Below the pieces are notes generated by a model that was not told where the DNA came from, searched no databases, and worked only from the letters and a program-made list of their open reading frames with translations. This document shows positions 26,501-34,759 of a stretch of 64,000 bases of DNA, piece by piece. This DNA is from Burkholderia sp. GAS332 (GTDB taxonomy: Bacteria; Pseudomonadota; Gammaproteobacteria; Burkholderiales; Burkholderiaceae), in NCBI GenBank assembly GCA_900142905.1, contig FSRV01000003.1:186001-250000 (forward strand), read 5' to 3'. Position 1 is the stretch's first letter, and each line of letters starts with the position of its first letter. The position numbers and the translations under genes were made by a program.

Positions 26501-27144
26501 GGCGCGCCACCCTCGTTGCCCTGCTTCTTGAGTTTCTTGAGTTTGGGTTTGGCCAAATCGTCTTGTGCCGCAGGCGTTTGCTCGTACCGCTGCAAGAACG
26601 CGTTCAGCGGCTCCTTGAACAGCCAGCCCTGCATCTCGCGGTCAGGAACCGCGATCTGGACCGACACGGGCGAGTCTGGCTGGATATGCAGGGAGCCCGA
26701 GAAGCATGCCACGAAGAACGCGACCGCCTCGGAGGGTGTGGAATATTGATCGAACAATTCCGGCTGCACCAACGGTTCGATAGCCTTGTTGGCAAATGAC
26801 ATCTGGCGGCGCGTGTGACTACGTCGGCCATTGATCCAGAAACCATCCGGAATGTTGAACCTGGCAAGCGTGAAGATCCCTGCCCGGCCGCTGACGATGC
26901 CATTACCGCGAATAGCGGTCGGCGACGCCTCCCCCATTTCCAACGCACGGTGAAAGGCTTCGTTCATATGAAAATGCCGTAGCTGACCCACCACATGAGG
27001 AAGATGGCCCTCGTCCATGCCTTTGGCAGCTGCATGGGCGCGCTGGGCACCAGCTATTAGGGCTTCATCGATGCCCATAACCAAACCACGCGGGATGTGT
27101 TGCAACAACAATTCAGGAATCGAATCTTTCGTTGATTCAGACAT
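26497..27144 (-). CDS. First gene of the Argonaute operon, unknown family
   Basis: 215 residues, no signal peptide or membrane segment. It has a mixed alpha/beta body (GLVMGIDEALIAGAQRAHAAAKG, HFHMNEAFHRALEMGEASPTAIRGN) and a Lys-rich tail (KPKLKKLKKQGNEGG). I do not recognise the family. The stop is in an ATGA overlap with the XRE-ImmA/IrrE gene, so the two are likely made as partners; it could be the substrate of the metalloprotease (inference). Confidence 0.7.
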   Translation of the reverse strand: MSESTKDSIPELLLQHIPRGLVMGIDEALIAGAQRAHAAAKGMDEGHLPHVVGQLRHFHMNEAFHRALEMGEASPTAIRGNGIVSGRAGIFTLARFNIPDGFWINGRRSHTRRQMSFANKAIEPLVQPELFDQYSTPSEAVAFFVACFSGSLHIQPDSPVSVQIAVPDREMQGWLFKEPLNAFLQRYEQTPAAQDDLAKPKLKKLKKQGNEGGAP

Positions 27145-27207
27145 AGGCGCCCCTACGGTTTGATTTCGCTTTCCGGGATTTTACATCGATTTTATTTCGT
27201 TTAGAAG

Positions 27208-27220
27208 AGAAATCATTTCT
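27208..27220 (-). promoter_or_regulatory. Palindrome in the operon promoter, candidate XRE operator
   Basis: AGAAAT-C-ATTTCT, a perfect 6+1+6 palindrome, 64-76 bp before the first ATG. AT-rich DNA with two TAAAAT -10-like boxes on the minus strand lies between it and the start. Confidence 0.5.
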
Positions 27221-27859
27221 TTACTTGCGGGAAGCTGGTTGGTGCCGCGAGCCGTGTGGCCGACCTCGCCCGCGCGTTTAGTTACGGTGGCGCTGCGGCG
27301 GGACGGTGGGACGGTCGTTGGCGGGTTCGCTCCCCTTCGGCAACGGTGCTGGTCCAACTCAAGAGTAGGTATTTGCCAATGCTTGGCTCGGGTTCGCCTC
27401 CGAATAGCCTCGCCGGATAAGGGCATGCAGGCAATTTCACCCTTGGGGGGAAAGCCAGCCTTTCGAGCCAAGAGCCAACCAGGAGCGGTGGCGGCGCGGA
27501 ATGGATCCGCCTGTGCCGCAGTGCGCGGCGCTGTGACGGCGTGTCACAACTGGAATGTTGAGACAGGTGGACGCAGAAAATTCAGACCAAATTGAGCCCC
27601 CTCTCGAAGGAACTCTCGAGGTCAAACTCGGTGAGGTTTTTGAACGATGAGTCCGGGCCGACGCCGAGGTAAGCCCGCGGGTCGAAAGATCAAAAGGAAG
27701 GTATAGAGCGCAAACGTCCGCCACGGTGTCGCCGCAAACGAGGCCGTTCTGGCACACGAAGCGGAACTATGTCCCGCACCGAGCTATGTCCCGCAGCCCC
27801 AGCAGCCCCCGCGTACACACGAGGGCTGCGTGTGAGCGAGGTACATAGTCCGGCCGGAA
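27221..27859. other. 640 bp of scar DNA, no intact gene
   Basis: Right flank of the Argonaute operon. Short unrelated frames only. The bases ctatgtcccgca repeat twice around 27767-27795. Looks like remnants of mobile elements, none identifiable by eye. Confidence 0.4.
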
Positions 27860-28098
27860 TCACAGGCCTTTGAGAAACGCCAGCAACTTGTCGTCAGGCC
27901 TGAATCGTCCGGGCTTGCCATCGGGCGGCGCTGTCTTCGCGAGCATCTTCTCCTTTAACTCCAGGTTCGCATCCAGGCAGATCTGCGTCGTCTGGATCGA
28001 CTCGTGCCCAAGCCATAGTGCGATGACAGACTGCTCGACACCCTCTTGCAGCAGGTCCATCGCCGTCGTGTGGCGCCAATGTCGTTGGAGACATTGAG
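27860..28098 (-). pseudogene. Tyrosine recombinase, C-terminal fragment with mutated Tyr
   Basis: Frame HWRHTTAMDLLQEGV...VIALWLGHESIQTTQICLDAN matches the end of phage-type/XerD-like integrases: HxxR box (HWRH), the LGHxxIxTT box and the region where the nucleophile Tyr should be. The Tyr is Cys here (QICLDAN against the usual QIYL). Everything before HWRH is missing. Dead, but evidence that the island arrived by integration. Confidence 0.78.
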
Positions 28099-28189
28099 CA
28101 GAGATTTTTTTGGTTGGCGATCGCGGCTACTGACGCGTGAACAGGCCGCTCGGGGCCAGTCCGCGATCGGTAATCAAAAAAATCTCTGC
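28098..28189. repeat. 92-bp inverted repeat with 29-bp arms
   Basis: Left arm 28098-28126 starts GCAGAGATTTTTTTGGTT; right arm 28161-28189 is its complement (ends ...AATCTCTGC) with only about three mismatches, around a 34-bp GC-rich loop. It begins exactly where integrase homology ends. Could be the tips of a deleted element or a MITE-like unit. The next 20 bases (28191-28210) form a second palindrome, CTATGCA-N6-TGCATAG. Confidence 0.65.
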
Positions 28190-28210
28190 CCTATGCAAAT
28201 CTCTGCATAG

Positions 28211-28632
28211 CGACCCACAACTGCCGTCCGGTCCAGCGGAATCACAACGACCGCTTCCACGGTACAACGGCCATTGCCCTTTGAGTCGGCCGCCAAGTCA
28301 TTGGCCCATTCAGTCGTTCACTGCACGATCATCAACGCTAATTGCTATGTCCACTCAGACGACGCGCCCCGCACCACCAACCGCAGTGTGCGGGCCGTTC
28401 GCCTGGAGGTGTACTGGCTTTTCGAGTGTCTCGACTCCGGTTAGCTGTCACTGAGATATCAAACGAGGCTAATGACATACGATCACCTCCGTATTACCCA
28501 GACTCGTCCCAGTCTCTCGCTGGCGTCGAATCTGCGCAGGCCGACTCGATTCACTGCATCGCCATGCCGATCGATGGCGGCACGGTGGCAATGTCCTCCG
28601 GAGCCTCTGTCGAATGGGAATCGCCATGAGAC
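28211..28632. other. 420 bp without a gene
   Basis: Between the inverted repeat and the fghA terminator. No family recognised in any frame; probably more remnants of the integrated element. Confidence 0.4.
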
Positions 28633-28657
28633 AAAAAAAGCCCTCGTTTCGGAGGGC
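28633..28657 (-). terminator. Rho-independent terminator after fghA
   Basis: On the minus strand GCCCTC-CGAAAC-GAGGGC followed by seven T. It lies about 90 bp after the fghA stop and closes the leftward oxygenase/formaldehyde operon. Confidence 0.85.
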
Positions 28658-28744
28658 GAACAGTGCTCAGACAGGAGAGATGCGAGCACTGGAGACGACG
28701 AACTAGCCATTGCGGGGAGGCGGCCGTCCGCCCGCCCGTCCTGC

Positions 28745-29617
28745 TCAAGGTCCGCGAAAGGCGGTCCGACCGATCGCACCCAGCTGTGCTGCATGGTGCG
28801 CGATATGGTCTCTCATGAAGGTAGAAATGAAGTAATACCCGTGGTCATAGCCCGCGTGCCGGCGCAACGTGAGTGGCTGATCGGCGCGCTGGCAAGCCAG
28901 TTCGAGCAGGTGTGGATGGAGTTGATCGTCGAGAAATTTGTCGTCAAGTCCCTGATCGATCAGTATTCCTGCCGGATACGGCGTCTCGCATACGGACATC
29001 AGTTCACTGGCGTCATAGTCCCTCCAGGCATGCACATCTATACCAAGATATCGGCTGAACGCCTTTTGACCCCATGGGCATTGCATCGGAGCAGAAATCG
29101 GTGCGAATGCCGACACGGAAGCGAAACGGCCGGGATGCCGCAGCGCTAGAACCAGTGCGCCATGGCCACCCATCGAGTGCCCCGAAATTCCCACGCGACC
29201 GGTCGCCGCGCCTAACCTGTCGAGCGCCAGTTCGTAGAGTTCATCAACGATGTAGCTTTCCATCCGGTAATGTCGCCGCCAGGGCTCCTGCGTCGCATCG
29301 ATGTAAAATCCGGCACCCAGCCCGAAATCCCAGTCGTTTGTCTCCCCATCAATTTCCGCCCCCCGCGGACTGGTGTCGGGCAAGATCAGCATCAGGCCAT
29401 GCTCTGCTGCAAACTGCTGGGCGCCGGCCTTGATCGCAAACGTTTCTTCGGTACAGGTCAACCCTGCAAGAAAGAATAATGCCGGCACGGGACCCAATTC
29501 AGCTGCCGGCGGCCGATAGACGGTGAACTTCATCGGCAGGCCGATTTCCCTGGACTGGTGCAGGTAGCGTTGTTGCTTTCCGCCAAAACAGCGATTTTCG
29601 CCAAGCAGTTCTAGCAT
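28745..29617 (-). CDS. fghA: S-formylglutathione hydrolase
   Basis: 290 residues, alpha/beta hydrolase of the esterase D family: hydrolyses S-formylglutathione to formate and glutathione. Nucleophile Ser in GISGHSMGGHGAL; the catalytic His is in HAGYDHGYYF near the C-terminus; TSPRGAEIDGE and LTCTEETFAIKAGAQ are family hallmarks. ATG 29617 is chosen because ggagg lies 6 bases before it. Works with frmA two genes upstream in the same direction, so formaldehyde is expected to arise from the oxygenase encoded further upstream. A dead copy of its 3' half lies at 42043-42330. Confidence 0.93.
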   Translation of the reverse strand: MLELLGENRCFGGKQQRYLHQSREIGLPMKFTVYRPPAAELGPVPALFFLAGLTCTEETFAIKAGAQQFAAEHGLMLILPDTSPRGAEIDGETNDWDFGLGAGFYIDATQEPWRRHYRMESYIVDELYELALDRLGAATGRVGISGHSMGGHGALVLALRHPGRFASVSAFAPISAPMQCPWGQKAFSRYLGIDVHAWRDYDASELMSVCETPYPAGILIDQGLDDKFLDDQLHPHLLELACQRADQPLTLRRHAGYDHGYYFISTFMRDHIAHHAAQLGAIGRTAFRGP

Positions 29618-29811
29618 GTGTTCCTCCAAAGCCTGGTGTCATGAGTTGCAAATTCGATACATTGTTTGGCTCGTTGTTTTCCTTTTTCATCGTGGTCCTG
29701 CTCGAACAACGATACGATGAGGCGGCCCCTTCTCAATGCTTTTGCGCGAAGCATGCTTCAGCGGCGATCGGTGTTCGGTCACGCCCGCAGACATCCCAAT
29801 CACGCCGCGCG

Positions 29812-30048
29812 TCAAGCAACACTCATCGCCGGGCGTTCGATCTCCGGCGGGAACACACCCCAGGTGCCGTCGCCTTGACGGAAGAAATAGATTGCAAACG
29901 CGCCTGTCGATATCGATGCCTCGACGCATACATAGCGCGTCTGATTCGAGCCTGCACGACTTCCGCGTGTTACCCGAGCCGACATTGCATGAGCCATCGC
30001 AAGCCATTTTTCCACCGTGAAACGCAAAGGTCGTTCAGTCTTTTCCAT
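29812..30048 (-). CDS. Small conserved-looking protein, unknown function
   Basis: 78 residues: MEKTERPLRFTVEKWLAMAHAMS then RYVCVEASISTGAFAIYFFRQGDGTWGVFPPE. ATG 30048 has aaggag 6 bases before it, which is the main reason to call it. Compact alpha/beta profile, no membrane segment. Sits between frmA and fghA, 174 and 194 bp away. Confidence 0.5.
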   Translation of the reverse strand: MEKTERPLRFTVEKWLAMAHAMSARVTRGSRAGSNQTRYVCVEASISTGAFAIYFFRQGDGTWGVFPPEIERPAMSVA

Positions 30049-30222
30049 CGGTTTCTCCTTCAATCTCGTTTCTGCTGAGGCGGCCCCACGTTCATTTTTC
30101 TACCAAGCAGGCGGTGCCCGAGAAGTGCGGTTCCGTCGCACGACTCGCAAAGCGTTATCGCGACAACGTGTCCCTGGTTGCCAGGGCGCAGATGCTGCAT
30201 GCGAATTTCTAACTGACGACAA

Positions 30223-31329
30223 CTAGTAGACGACGACCGAGCGGATCGACTCGCCCTTCTTCATCAGATCGAAGCCTTCATTGATACGCTCGAGCGGCAG
30301 ACGGTGTGTGATCAAATCATCGATGTTGATCTTGCCTTCCATGTACCAGTCGACGATCTTCGGCACGTCCGTACGGCCGCGTGCGCCGCCGAATGCCGAG
30401 CCTTTCCACTCGCGGCCCGTCACCAGCTGGAACGGACGCGTGCTGATCTCCTCGCCCGCCGCCGCCACGCCGATGATGAACGACTGCCCCCAGCCCTTGT
30501 GCGTGCACTCCAGCGCCTGACGCATCACTTTGGTGTTGCCGATACATTCGAATGAGTAGTCCGCGCCGCCATCAGTGAGTTGCACGATGTGATCGACCAC
30601 GTTCTCCACCTCATTCGGGTTGACGAAGTGCGTCATGCCGAACTTCTTCGCCAGTTCCACACGGCCCGGGTTCAGATCGACGCCGATGATCTTGTCCGCA
30701 CCCACCATCTTCGCGCCCTGGATCACGTTCAGGCCGATACCGCCGAGGCCGAACACCACCACGCTCGCTCCCGCCTCGACCTTCGCCGAATACACCACTG
30801 CGCCGACACCCGTCGTCACGCCGCAGCCGATGTAGCAGATCTTGTCGAACGGCGCGTCTTCACGCACCTTCGCAACGGCGATTTCCGGCACCACAATGTA
30901 GTTCGAGAACGTCGATGTACCCATGTAGTGGAACAGAGGTTTGCCGTCGAGCGAAAAACGCGAAGTTGCGTCGGGCATCAGGCCCTTGCCTTGCGTCGAA
31001 CGGATCGCCTGGCAAAGATTGGTCTTGCGCGACAGACAGAATTTGCACTGGCGGCATTCCGGCGTGTACAGCGGAATGACGTGGTCGCCCTTCTTCAACG
31101 TGCCCACGCCCGGGCCGACATCGACGATCACGCCCGCGCCTTCGTGGCCGAGAATCGCCGGGAAGATGCCTTCCGGATCGGCGCCCGACAGCGTGTAGTA
31201 GTCGGTGTGGCAGATGCCCGTCGCCTTCACTTCGATCAGCACTTCACCGGCGCGCGGTCCTTCCAGATCGACTTCCTCGATCGTCAACGGTGCGCCGGCT
31301 TTCCATGCAATGGCTGCTTTGGTCTTCAT
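30223..31329 (-). CDS. frmA: S-(hydroxymethyl)glutathione dehydrogenase / class III alcohol dehydrogenase
   Basis: 368 residues, Zn-dependent MDR enzyme that oxidises S-hydroxymethylglutathione with NAD+. Catalytic zinc site CHTDYYTLSG and GHEGAGVI; structural zinc Cys cluster ECRQCKFCLSRKTNLC; NAD-binding VFGLGGIGLNVIQGAK. ATG 31329 begins MKTKAAIAWKAG, the standard class III start, after aggactcct. First step of the glutathione formaldehyde pathway, ahead of fghA. Confidence 0.95.
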   Translation of the reverse strand: MKTKAAIAWKAGAPLTIEEVDLEGPRAGEVLIEVKATGICHTDYYTLSGADPEGIFPAILGHEGAGVIVDVGPGVGTLKKGDHVIPLYTPECRQCKFCLSRKTNLCQAIRSTQGKGLMPDATSRFSLDGKPLFHYMGTSTFSNYIVVPEIAVAKVREDAPFDKICYIGCGVTTGVGAVVYSAKVEAGASVVVFGLGGIGLNVIQGAKMVGADKIIGVDLNPGRVELAKKFGMTHFVNPNEVENVVDHIVQLTDGGADYSFECIGNTKVMRQALECTHKGWGQSFIIGVAAAGEEISTRPFQLVTGREWKGSAFGGARGRTDVPKIVDWYMEGKINIDDLITHRLPLERINEGFDLMKKGESIRSVVVY

Positions 31330-31449
31330 AGGAGTCCTGCTTGAATTTCGTAAGTTATCGTTGAAGTGAACCCACCGCGGCATGCGTAGATCGCGTACTA
31401 CCGCGGCCCCGATTACCGAGGCGCACCGGGTTCGCTCCCAGAGCGTTCG

Positions 31450-32091
31450 TTAGAGGTTCGGTGAGAAAATTCCGGGCATCCCGACGAAGCCGTGCAGATG
31501 GCGGATCCGGTCAACCCACCGACGCAGGGCCGGGTACGCGTCCAGCGGGATGCCGCCCTCATTCGAAAGGGCCACGTAAGGAAAACAGGCAATGTCGGCA
31601 ACCGTCGGCGCGTTTCCAGCCAGCCACTCCCTTCCTTCCATCTCGGAGTCGGCAAGGTGATCGTCGATCAGCCGGAAAACCGCGTGTGCTCCGGTGCGAC
31701 AGCGCTCGACATCGAACGGGTAACCCATCGCATCGTGAAGACGCGCCGCAGATGCCGTCCGGGTGATCTCATCAGCTATGGCGAGCCACGCCACGATTTG
31801 CCCCTGGACCCTCGGTTCCTGCGGATACCACGAGCGCTCCCGGTCGTACTGGCTCGCGAGATACACGAGGATCGCCTGAGCGTCCCGCAGTACAAAGCCG
31901 TTGTCGTCGATAACCGGAATCTGTCCAAGTGGATTGACGGATTCGACGAACCAGTCGGACTTGTGTTCCTTCCCGGGATAAAAGTTTATCTCCACGGGTT
32001 CGAACGCAACATTCAGAAAAGCCAGCAGAAGCCGCACCTTGTAGCAGTTTCCGGATAACTCGTAGTTGTATAGCTTGATCAATTTGCCCAT
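31450..32091 (-). CDS. Glutathione S-transferase-like protein (NdmE-like by context)
   Basis: 213 residues. Thioredoxin-fold N-terminus with SGNCYKVRLLLAFLNV, SVNPLGQIPVIDDNG (cis-Pro) and RDAQAILVYLASQYD; helical C-terminal domain with AGNAPTVADIACFPY. In caffeine degradation the GST-like NdmE is a structural partner of an NdmC/NdmD oxygenase complex. Here it follows the reductase by 25 bp in the same direction, so a structural role is plausible, as is true glutathione transfer. Start ATG 32091 has aaagg right before it, so the start is uncertain. Confidence 0.8.
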   Translation of the reverse strand: MGKLIKLYNYELSGNCYKVRLLLAFLNVAFEPVEINFYPGKEHKSDWFVESVNPLGQIPVIDDNGFVLRDAQAILVYLASQYDRERSWYPQEPRVQGQIVAWLAIADEITRTASAARLHDAMGYPFDVERCRTGAHAVFRLIDDHLADSEMEGREWLAGNAPTVADIACFPYVALSNEGGIPLDAYPALRRWVDRIRHLHGFVGMPGIFSPNL

Positions 32092-32116
32092 CCTTTTGTG
32101 CTGATGCACATCGCGC

Positions 32117-33088
32117 TCAAATATCAAGAACCAGTCGCTCGCCTTTGGCTCGCGAGCAACACGGTGTCATCTGGTCGCAGGCCTGCTTCTCGGTGTCGCT
32201 CAGATAAACGTCCCGATGATCGGGTTCACCCGACAGCACGCGAGTCACACAGGTTCCGCATACGCCCTGTTCACAGGAAACGTCGATGACAACCCCGCGC
32301 TCGTACAGCGCCTGTACGATCGTTTTATCGGCCGGAACCATGCAGCTCACGCCACTCCTGGCTGCCACCACCTCGAACGCCTCGCCGCCAGCCGACAGCT
32401 CGACCGGCGCCTGGAAGTACTCAAAGTGAACGTTCTGCGGCGAAATCCGGCGCCGAGCCTGAACGCCGACCATCTCCATGAACGGTGTCGGCCCGCAGCT
32501 ATAAACATGCGCGTCGGGCGGCAACGTCGTGAGGGCGGCCCGCACTGCAGCCTCGGTCCCTTCTGGAGTGAGCCCATAGTGAAAATGGACACGGCCACCA
32601 GTTTCCGCGCGCTCCAGCCTTTCCCTGAATGCGACGAACTCCAGTGAGCGCGTGAAATAGTGCAGTTCGAAACAGCGTTCCCGATACTCCATCGACTGCG
32701 CCATCGCGAGCAGCGGCGTGATGCCAATCCCGGCGCCGAAAAGAATGCTTGGTCCCGCTGTGTCGTGCAGCGAAAAGTTATTTCTCGGTGCACTGATGAA
32801 AAGGCGATCGCCTTCCTGGACATCGCGGTGAACACCCAACGACCCGCCTCTCGACTCCGGTTCGAGCTTGATTCCCAGTACATAGGTTTGGGTCTCGCCA
32901 GGAGCATTGCACAACGAGTACTGGCGGACGACCGTCCGCGAGGCATCGCGTTGGGAGATATGCAGATCAACGTGAGACCCAGCGGTAAAGGGCGGCAGTT
33001 GGGTGCCCGGTTCCGGTGCAAGCTCCAACCCGACAATGTCACGCGCGGCAAACCATTTCCTGCGCACCACCACACAAATCTTTTCCAT
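32117..33088 (-). CDS. Phthalate dioxygenase reductase-type oxidoreductase (FMN, NAD, plant-type [2Fe-2S])
   Basis: 323 residues. Ferredoxin-reductase FMN domain with RQYSLCNAP, NAD domain with LFGAGIGITPLLAMAQ and YSCGPTPFMEMV, C-terminal ferredoxin with CEQGVCGTCVTRVLSGE. This is the order of VanB and PDR proteins, which pass electrons from NADH to Rieske oxygenases. ATG 33088 follows ggaacgg. It ends 25 bp before the GST gene and lies 26 bp after the oxygenase subunit. Confidence 0.92.
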   Translation of the reverse strand: MEKICVVVRRKWFAARDIVGLELAPEPGTQLPPFTAGSHVDLHISQRDASRTVVRQYSLCNAPGETQTYVLGIKLEPESRGGSLGVHRDVQEGDRLFISAPRNNFSLHDTAGPSILFGAGIGITPLLAMAQSMEYRERCFELHYFTRSLEFVAFRERLERAETGGRVHFHYGLTPEGTEAAVRAALTTLPPDAHVYSCGPTPFMEMVGVQARRRISPQNVHFEYFQAPVELSAGGEAFEVVAARSGVSCMVPADKTIVQALYERGVVIDVSCEQGVCGTCVTRVLSGEPDHRDVYLSDTEKQACDQMTPCCSRAKGERLVLDI

Positions 33089-33114
33089 CACCGTTCCTTC
33101 GTTGCCTTGCCGTG

Positions 33115-33969
33115 CTATCGACCCGTTTGCATGCCGAACGTCAATCCGCTGCTGCGCAACCACCGCCGGTAGAGGGCAGAGGCCGCGTCTGCCCGCGCGG
33201 GCACCTCGAACTTTGGATCGACGGGAATAAGTTGTGGGTGATGGTTTTCGAGAATTGGCTTGTCCTGTCCGAGGATGGTCTGCTGGAACGATGTGATCGC
33301 GGTATCGGAACTCATGTCGTCAAACAGCGCGATCGCGAAGTGAAGGACTGAACGTGTCGGCGTCATCGGCTGCACAAACAGAAAAATCAGATCCATTTCA
33401 TCGTCACGATTGTCCGAGGTCTTGTAGAGCATCGGCGCGAACAGGTTCGCGACCCGATACGTATAGTCGACCCGCTTTGCCTGCGTGGACGCGGCGGTCG
33501 ATCTCGGCTGGACAAATTCACAACCCGATGCCCACAGCTCGCCAGTCTCCGGGCGCAGTTCGGCCTTGTATTCGTTCACCTCGGTCAGCGGTTCGGCACC
33601 CAGGATGCCGGTGTGAACGTAGGGGAAATGCGCCATGTCGAGAAAGTTCTCGACGACCCGCAGCCCGTTTGCGTGGATGCCGATCGCGCCCATATACAGG
33701 TAGCGCCGGCCGGCATGGTCGAATTCCGGCAGTTCGAACAGCGGGCGAGGGCAGTCCCCGAACGCCACCCACACATGTCCGTAACGATCGAGACAATGCA
33801 CGGGTAATGCACAGGTGGGTGAGCGGCCGACCAGGGTTCCATTGGCGAGGCGTGTGATTGCCACGGTCTGTTCGAGCAGAACGGTGGTGAATTCGGAACC
33901 GGGAGTCAGGTCCGCGGCGTTGCTCACCGCGAACCACTCGTTGACGAGAACAGGGTCAATTGATGTCAT
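33115..33969 (-). CDS. Rieske-type oxygenase catalytic subunit lacking the Rieske cluster
   Basis: 284 residues from ATG 33969 (gaggt 6 bases before it); a longer form from 34044 would overlap the previous stop as ATGA. The N-terminal part has the Rieske-like fold (VNEWFAVSNAADL) but no CxH...CxxH ligands: the region is only PTCALPVHCLDRYGH. The mononuclear iron site is intact: NFLDMAHFPYVH (D111, H114, H119) and QDKPILE (D236). Electrons must come from another Rieske protein, most likely the one upstream. The same division occurs in NdmC, the N7-demethylase of caffeine degradation. Confidence 0.82.
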   Translation of the reverse strand: MTSIDPVLVNEWFAVSNAADLTPGSEFTTVLLEQTVAITRLANGTLVGRSPTCALPVHCLDRYGHVWVAFGDCPRPLFELPEFDHAGRRYLYMGAIGIHANGLRVVENFLDMAHFPYVHTGILGAEPLTEVNEYKAELRPETGELWASGCEFVQPRSTAASTQAKRVDYTYRVANLFAPMLYKTSDNRDDEMDLIFLFVQPMTPTRSVLHFAIALFDDMSSDTAITSFQQTILGQDKPILENHHPQLIPVDPKFEVPARADAASALYRRWLRSSGLTFGMQTGR

Positions 33970-34040
33970 GTTTACCTCAGGCAATGTGCTTTCCAGCCAG
34001 ATTTCCTCGTGTCGCGGGGCCATAAGGCCGCACCCGTGAG

Positions 34041-34712
34041 TCATGCCGCCACTTCCAGACGGGACACATGCCGCAGCGCTGACTTCAATCGCGCGTTCTC
34101 CGCAGTGCGTTCCGACGCTGTCGCCTCACCATCGATCCACAGGTGCAGGAGATGCTGCTTTTCGTCCATCGGAGCCACCAGCAGCGTTCTTCCGCGCTCG
34201 TGGCCGACAGGCTCCGCACGGAACACGGCGTGCGAGACCTGCTGAAAGCCGATAGCGTCAAAACAGGCGGCAATCTCATCGAAATCGCCATCGCGAACAT
34301 AGCTGCGGCAGAACGTGCCGCTTACCGCGACCGGTTGATCCGTCGGGCTTTCCGAGGCGAGACTCGCCCAGACGAGTCCGTTCTTTTCCTTCGCGGGGAA
34401 CGTCTTGATGCAGGCGCTGCGGGGCGGTGGCGCTGACGGGTGGGCCGGGATGTAGGTACAGGCTCCGGTGCTCCCGTAACGCCAGCCATGATAGCCGCAT
34501 GAGAGCTGGTCGTTGACGATCCGTCCAAGCGTGAGTCGAACGCTTCGATGGGCGCAGCGGTTCTCCCACACCATGACCTGCCCCGCCTGATTTCTCCAGA
34601 CCGCGAGTTCCTGCCCGAACAGGAACGCCTGGGTAATGGCGCCTGCGCGGATGTTGCCTGACAGCTCGATGGGGTACCAGGCGTCGGTGACAGGGAATGT
34701 TCTGTTATCCAT
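34041..34712 (-). CDS. Rieske [2Fe-2S] protein lacking the mononuclear iron domain
   Basis: 223 residues. Rieske ligands are complete: CAH at 53-55 and CGYH at 72-75. Downstream there is no NxxDxxHxxxxH site; the last 90 residues are a short alpha/beta tail. It starts at MDNRTFPVTDAWYPIEL, like a normal oxygenase alpha subunit, so it looks like an oxygenase cut down to its electron-transfer half, complementing the next gene. 47 bp after the BMP binding protein gene. Confidence 0.83.
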   Translation of the reverse strand: MDNRTFPVTDAWYPIELSGNIRAGAITQAFLFGQELAVWRNQAGQVMVWENRCAHRSVRLTLGRIVNDQLSCGYHGWRYGSTGACTYIPAHPSAPPPRSACIKTFPAKEKNGLVWASLASESPTDQPVAVSGTFCRSYVRDGDFDEIAACFDAIGFQQVSHAVFRAEPVGHERGRTLLVAPMDEKQHLLHLWIDGEATASERTAENARLKSALRHVSRLEVAA

Positions 34713-34759
34713 GATGGCTACTCGCCGATGATTGATGTATGTGAAGGGGCGCCGGAGAG

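Noticed and set aside
25784..26749. 321-codon frame opposite the XRE-ImmA/IrrE gene
   Set aside because: Crosses two coupled genes on the other strand and has no family signature.
17511..28210. CRISPR array or tRNA attachment site in the island
   Set aside because: No regularly spaced direct repeats and no tRNA-like cloverleaf seen near the integrase remnant.
28211..28632. Rightward frames before fghA as genes
   Set aside because: Low-complexity and Arg/Ser-rich, no start signals; lies in scar DNA.
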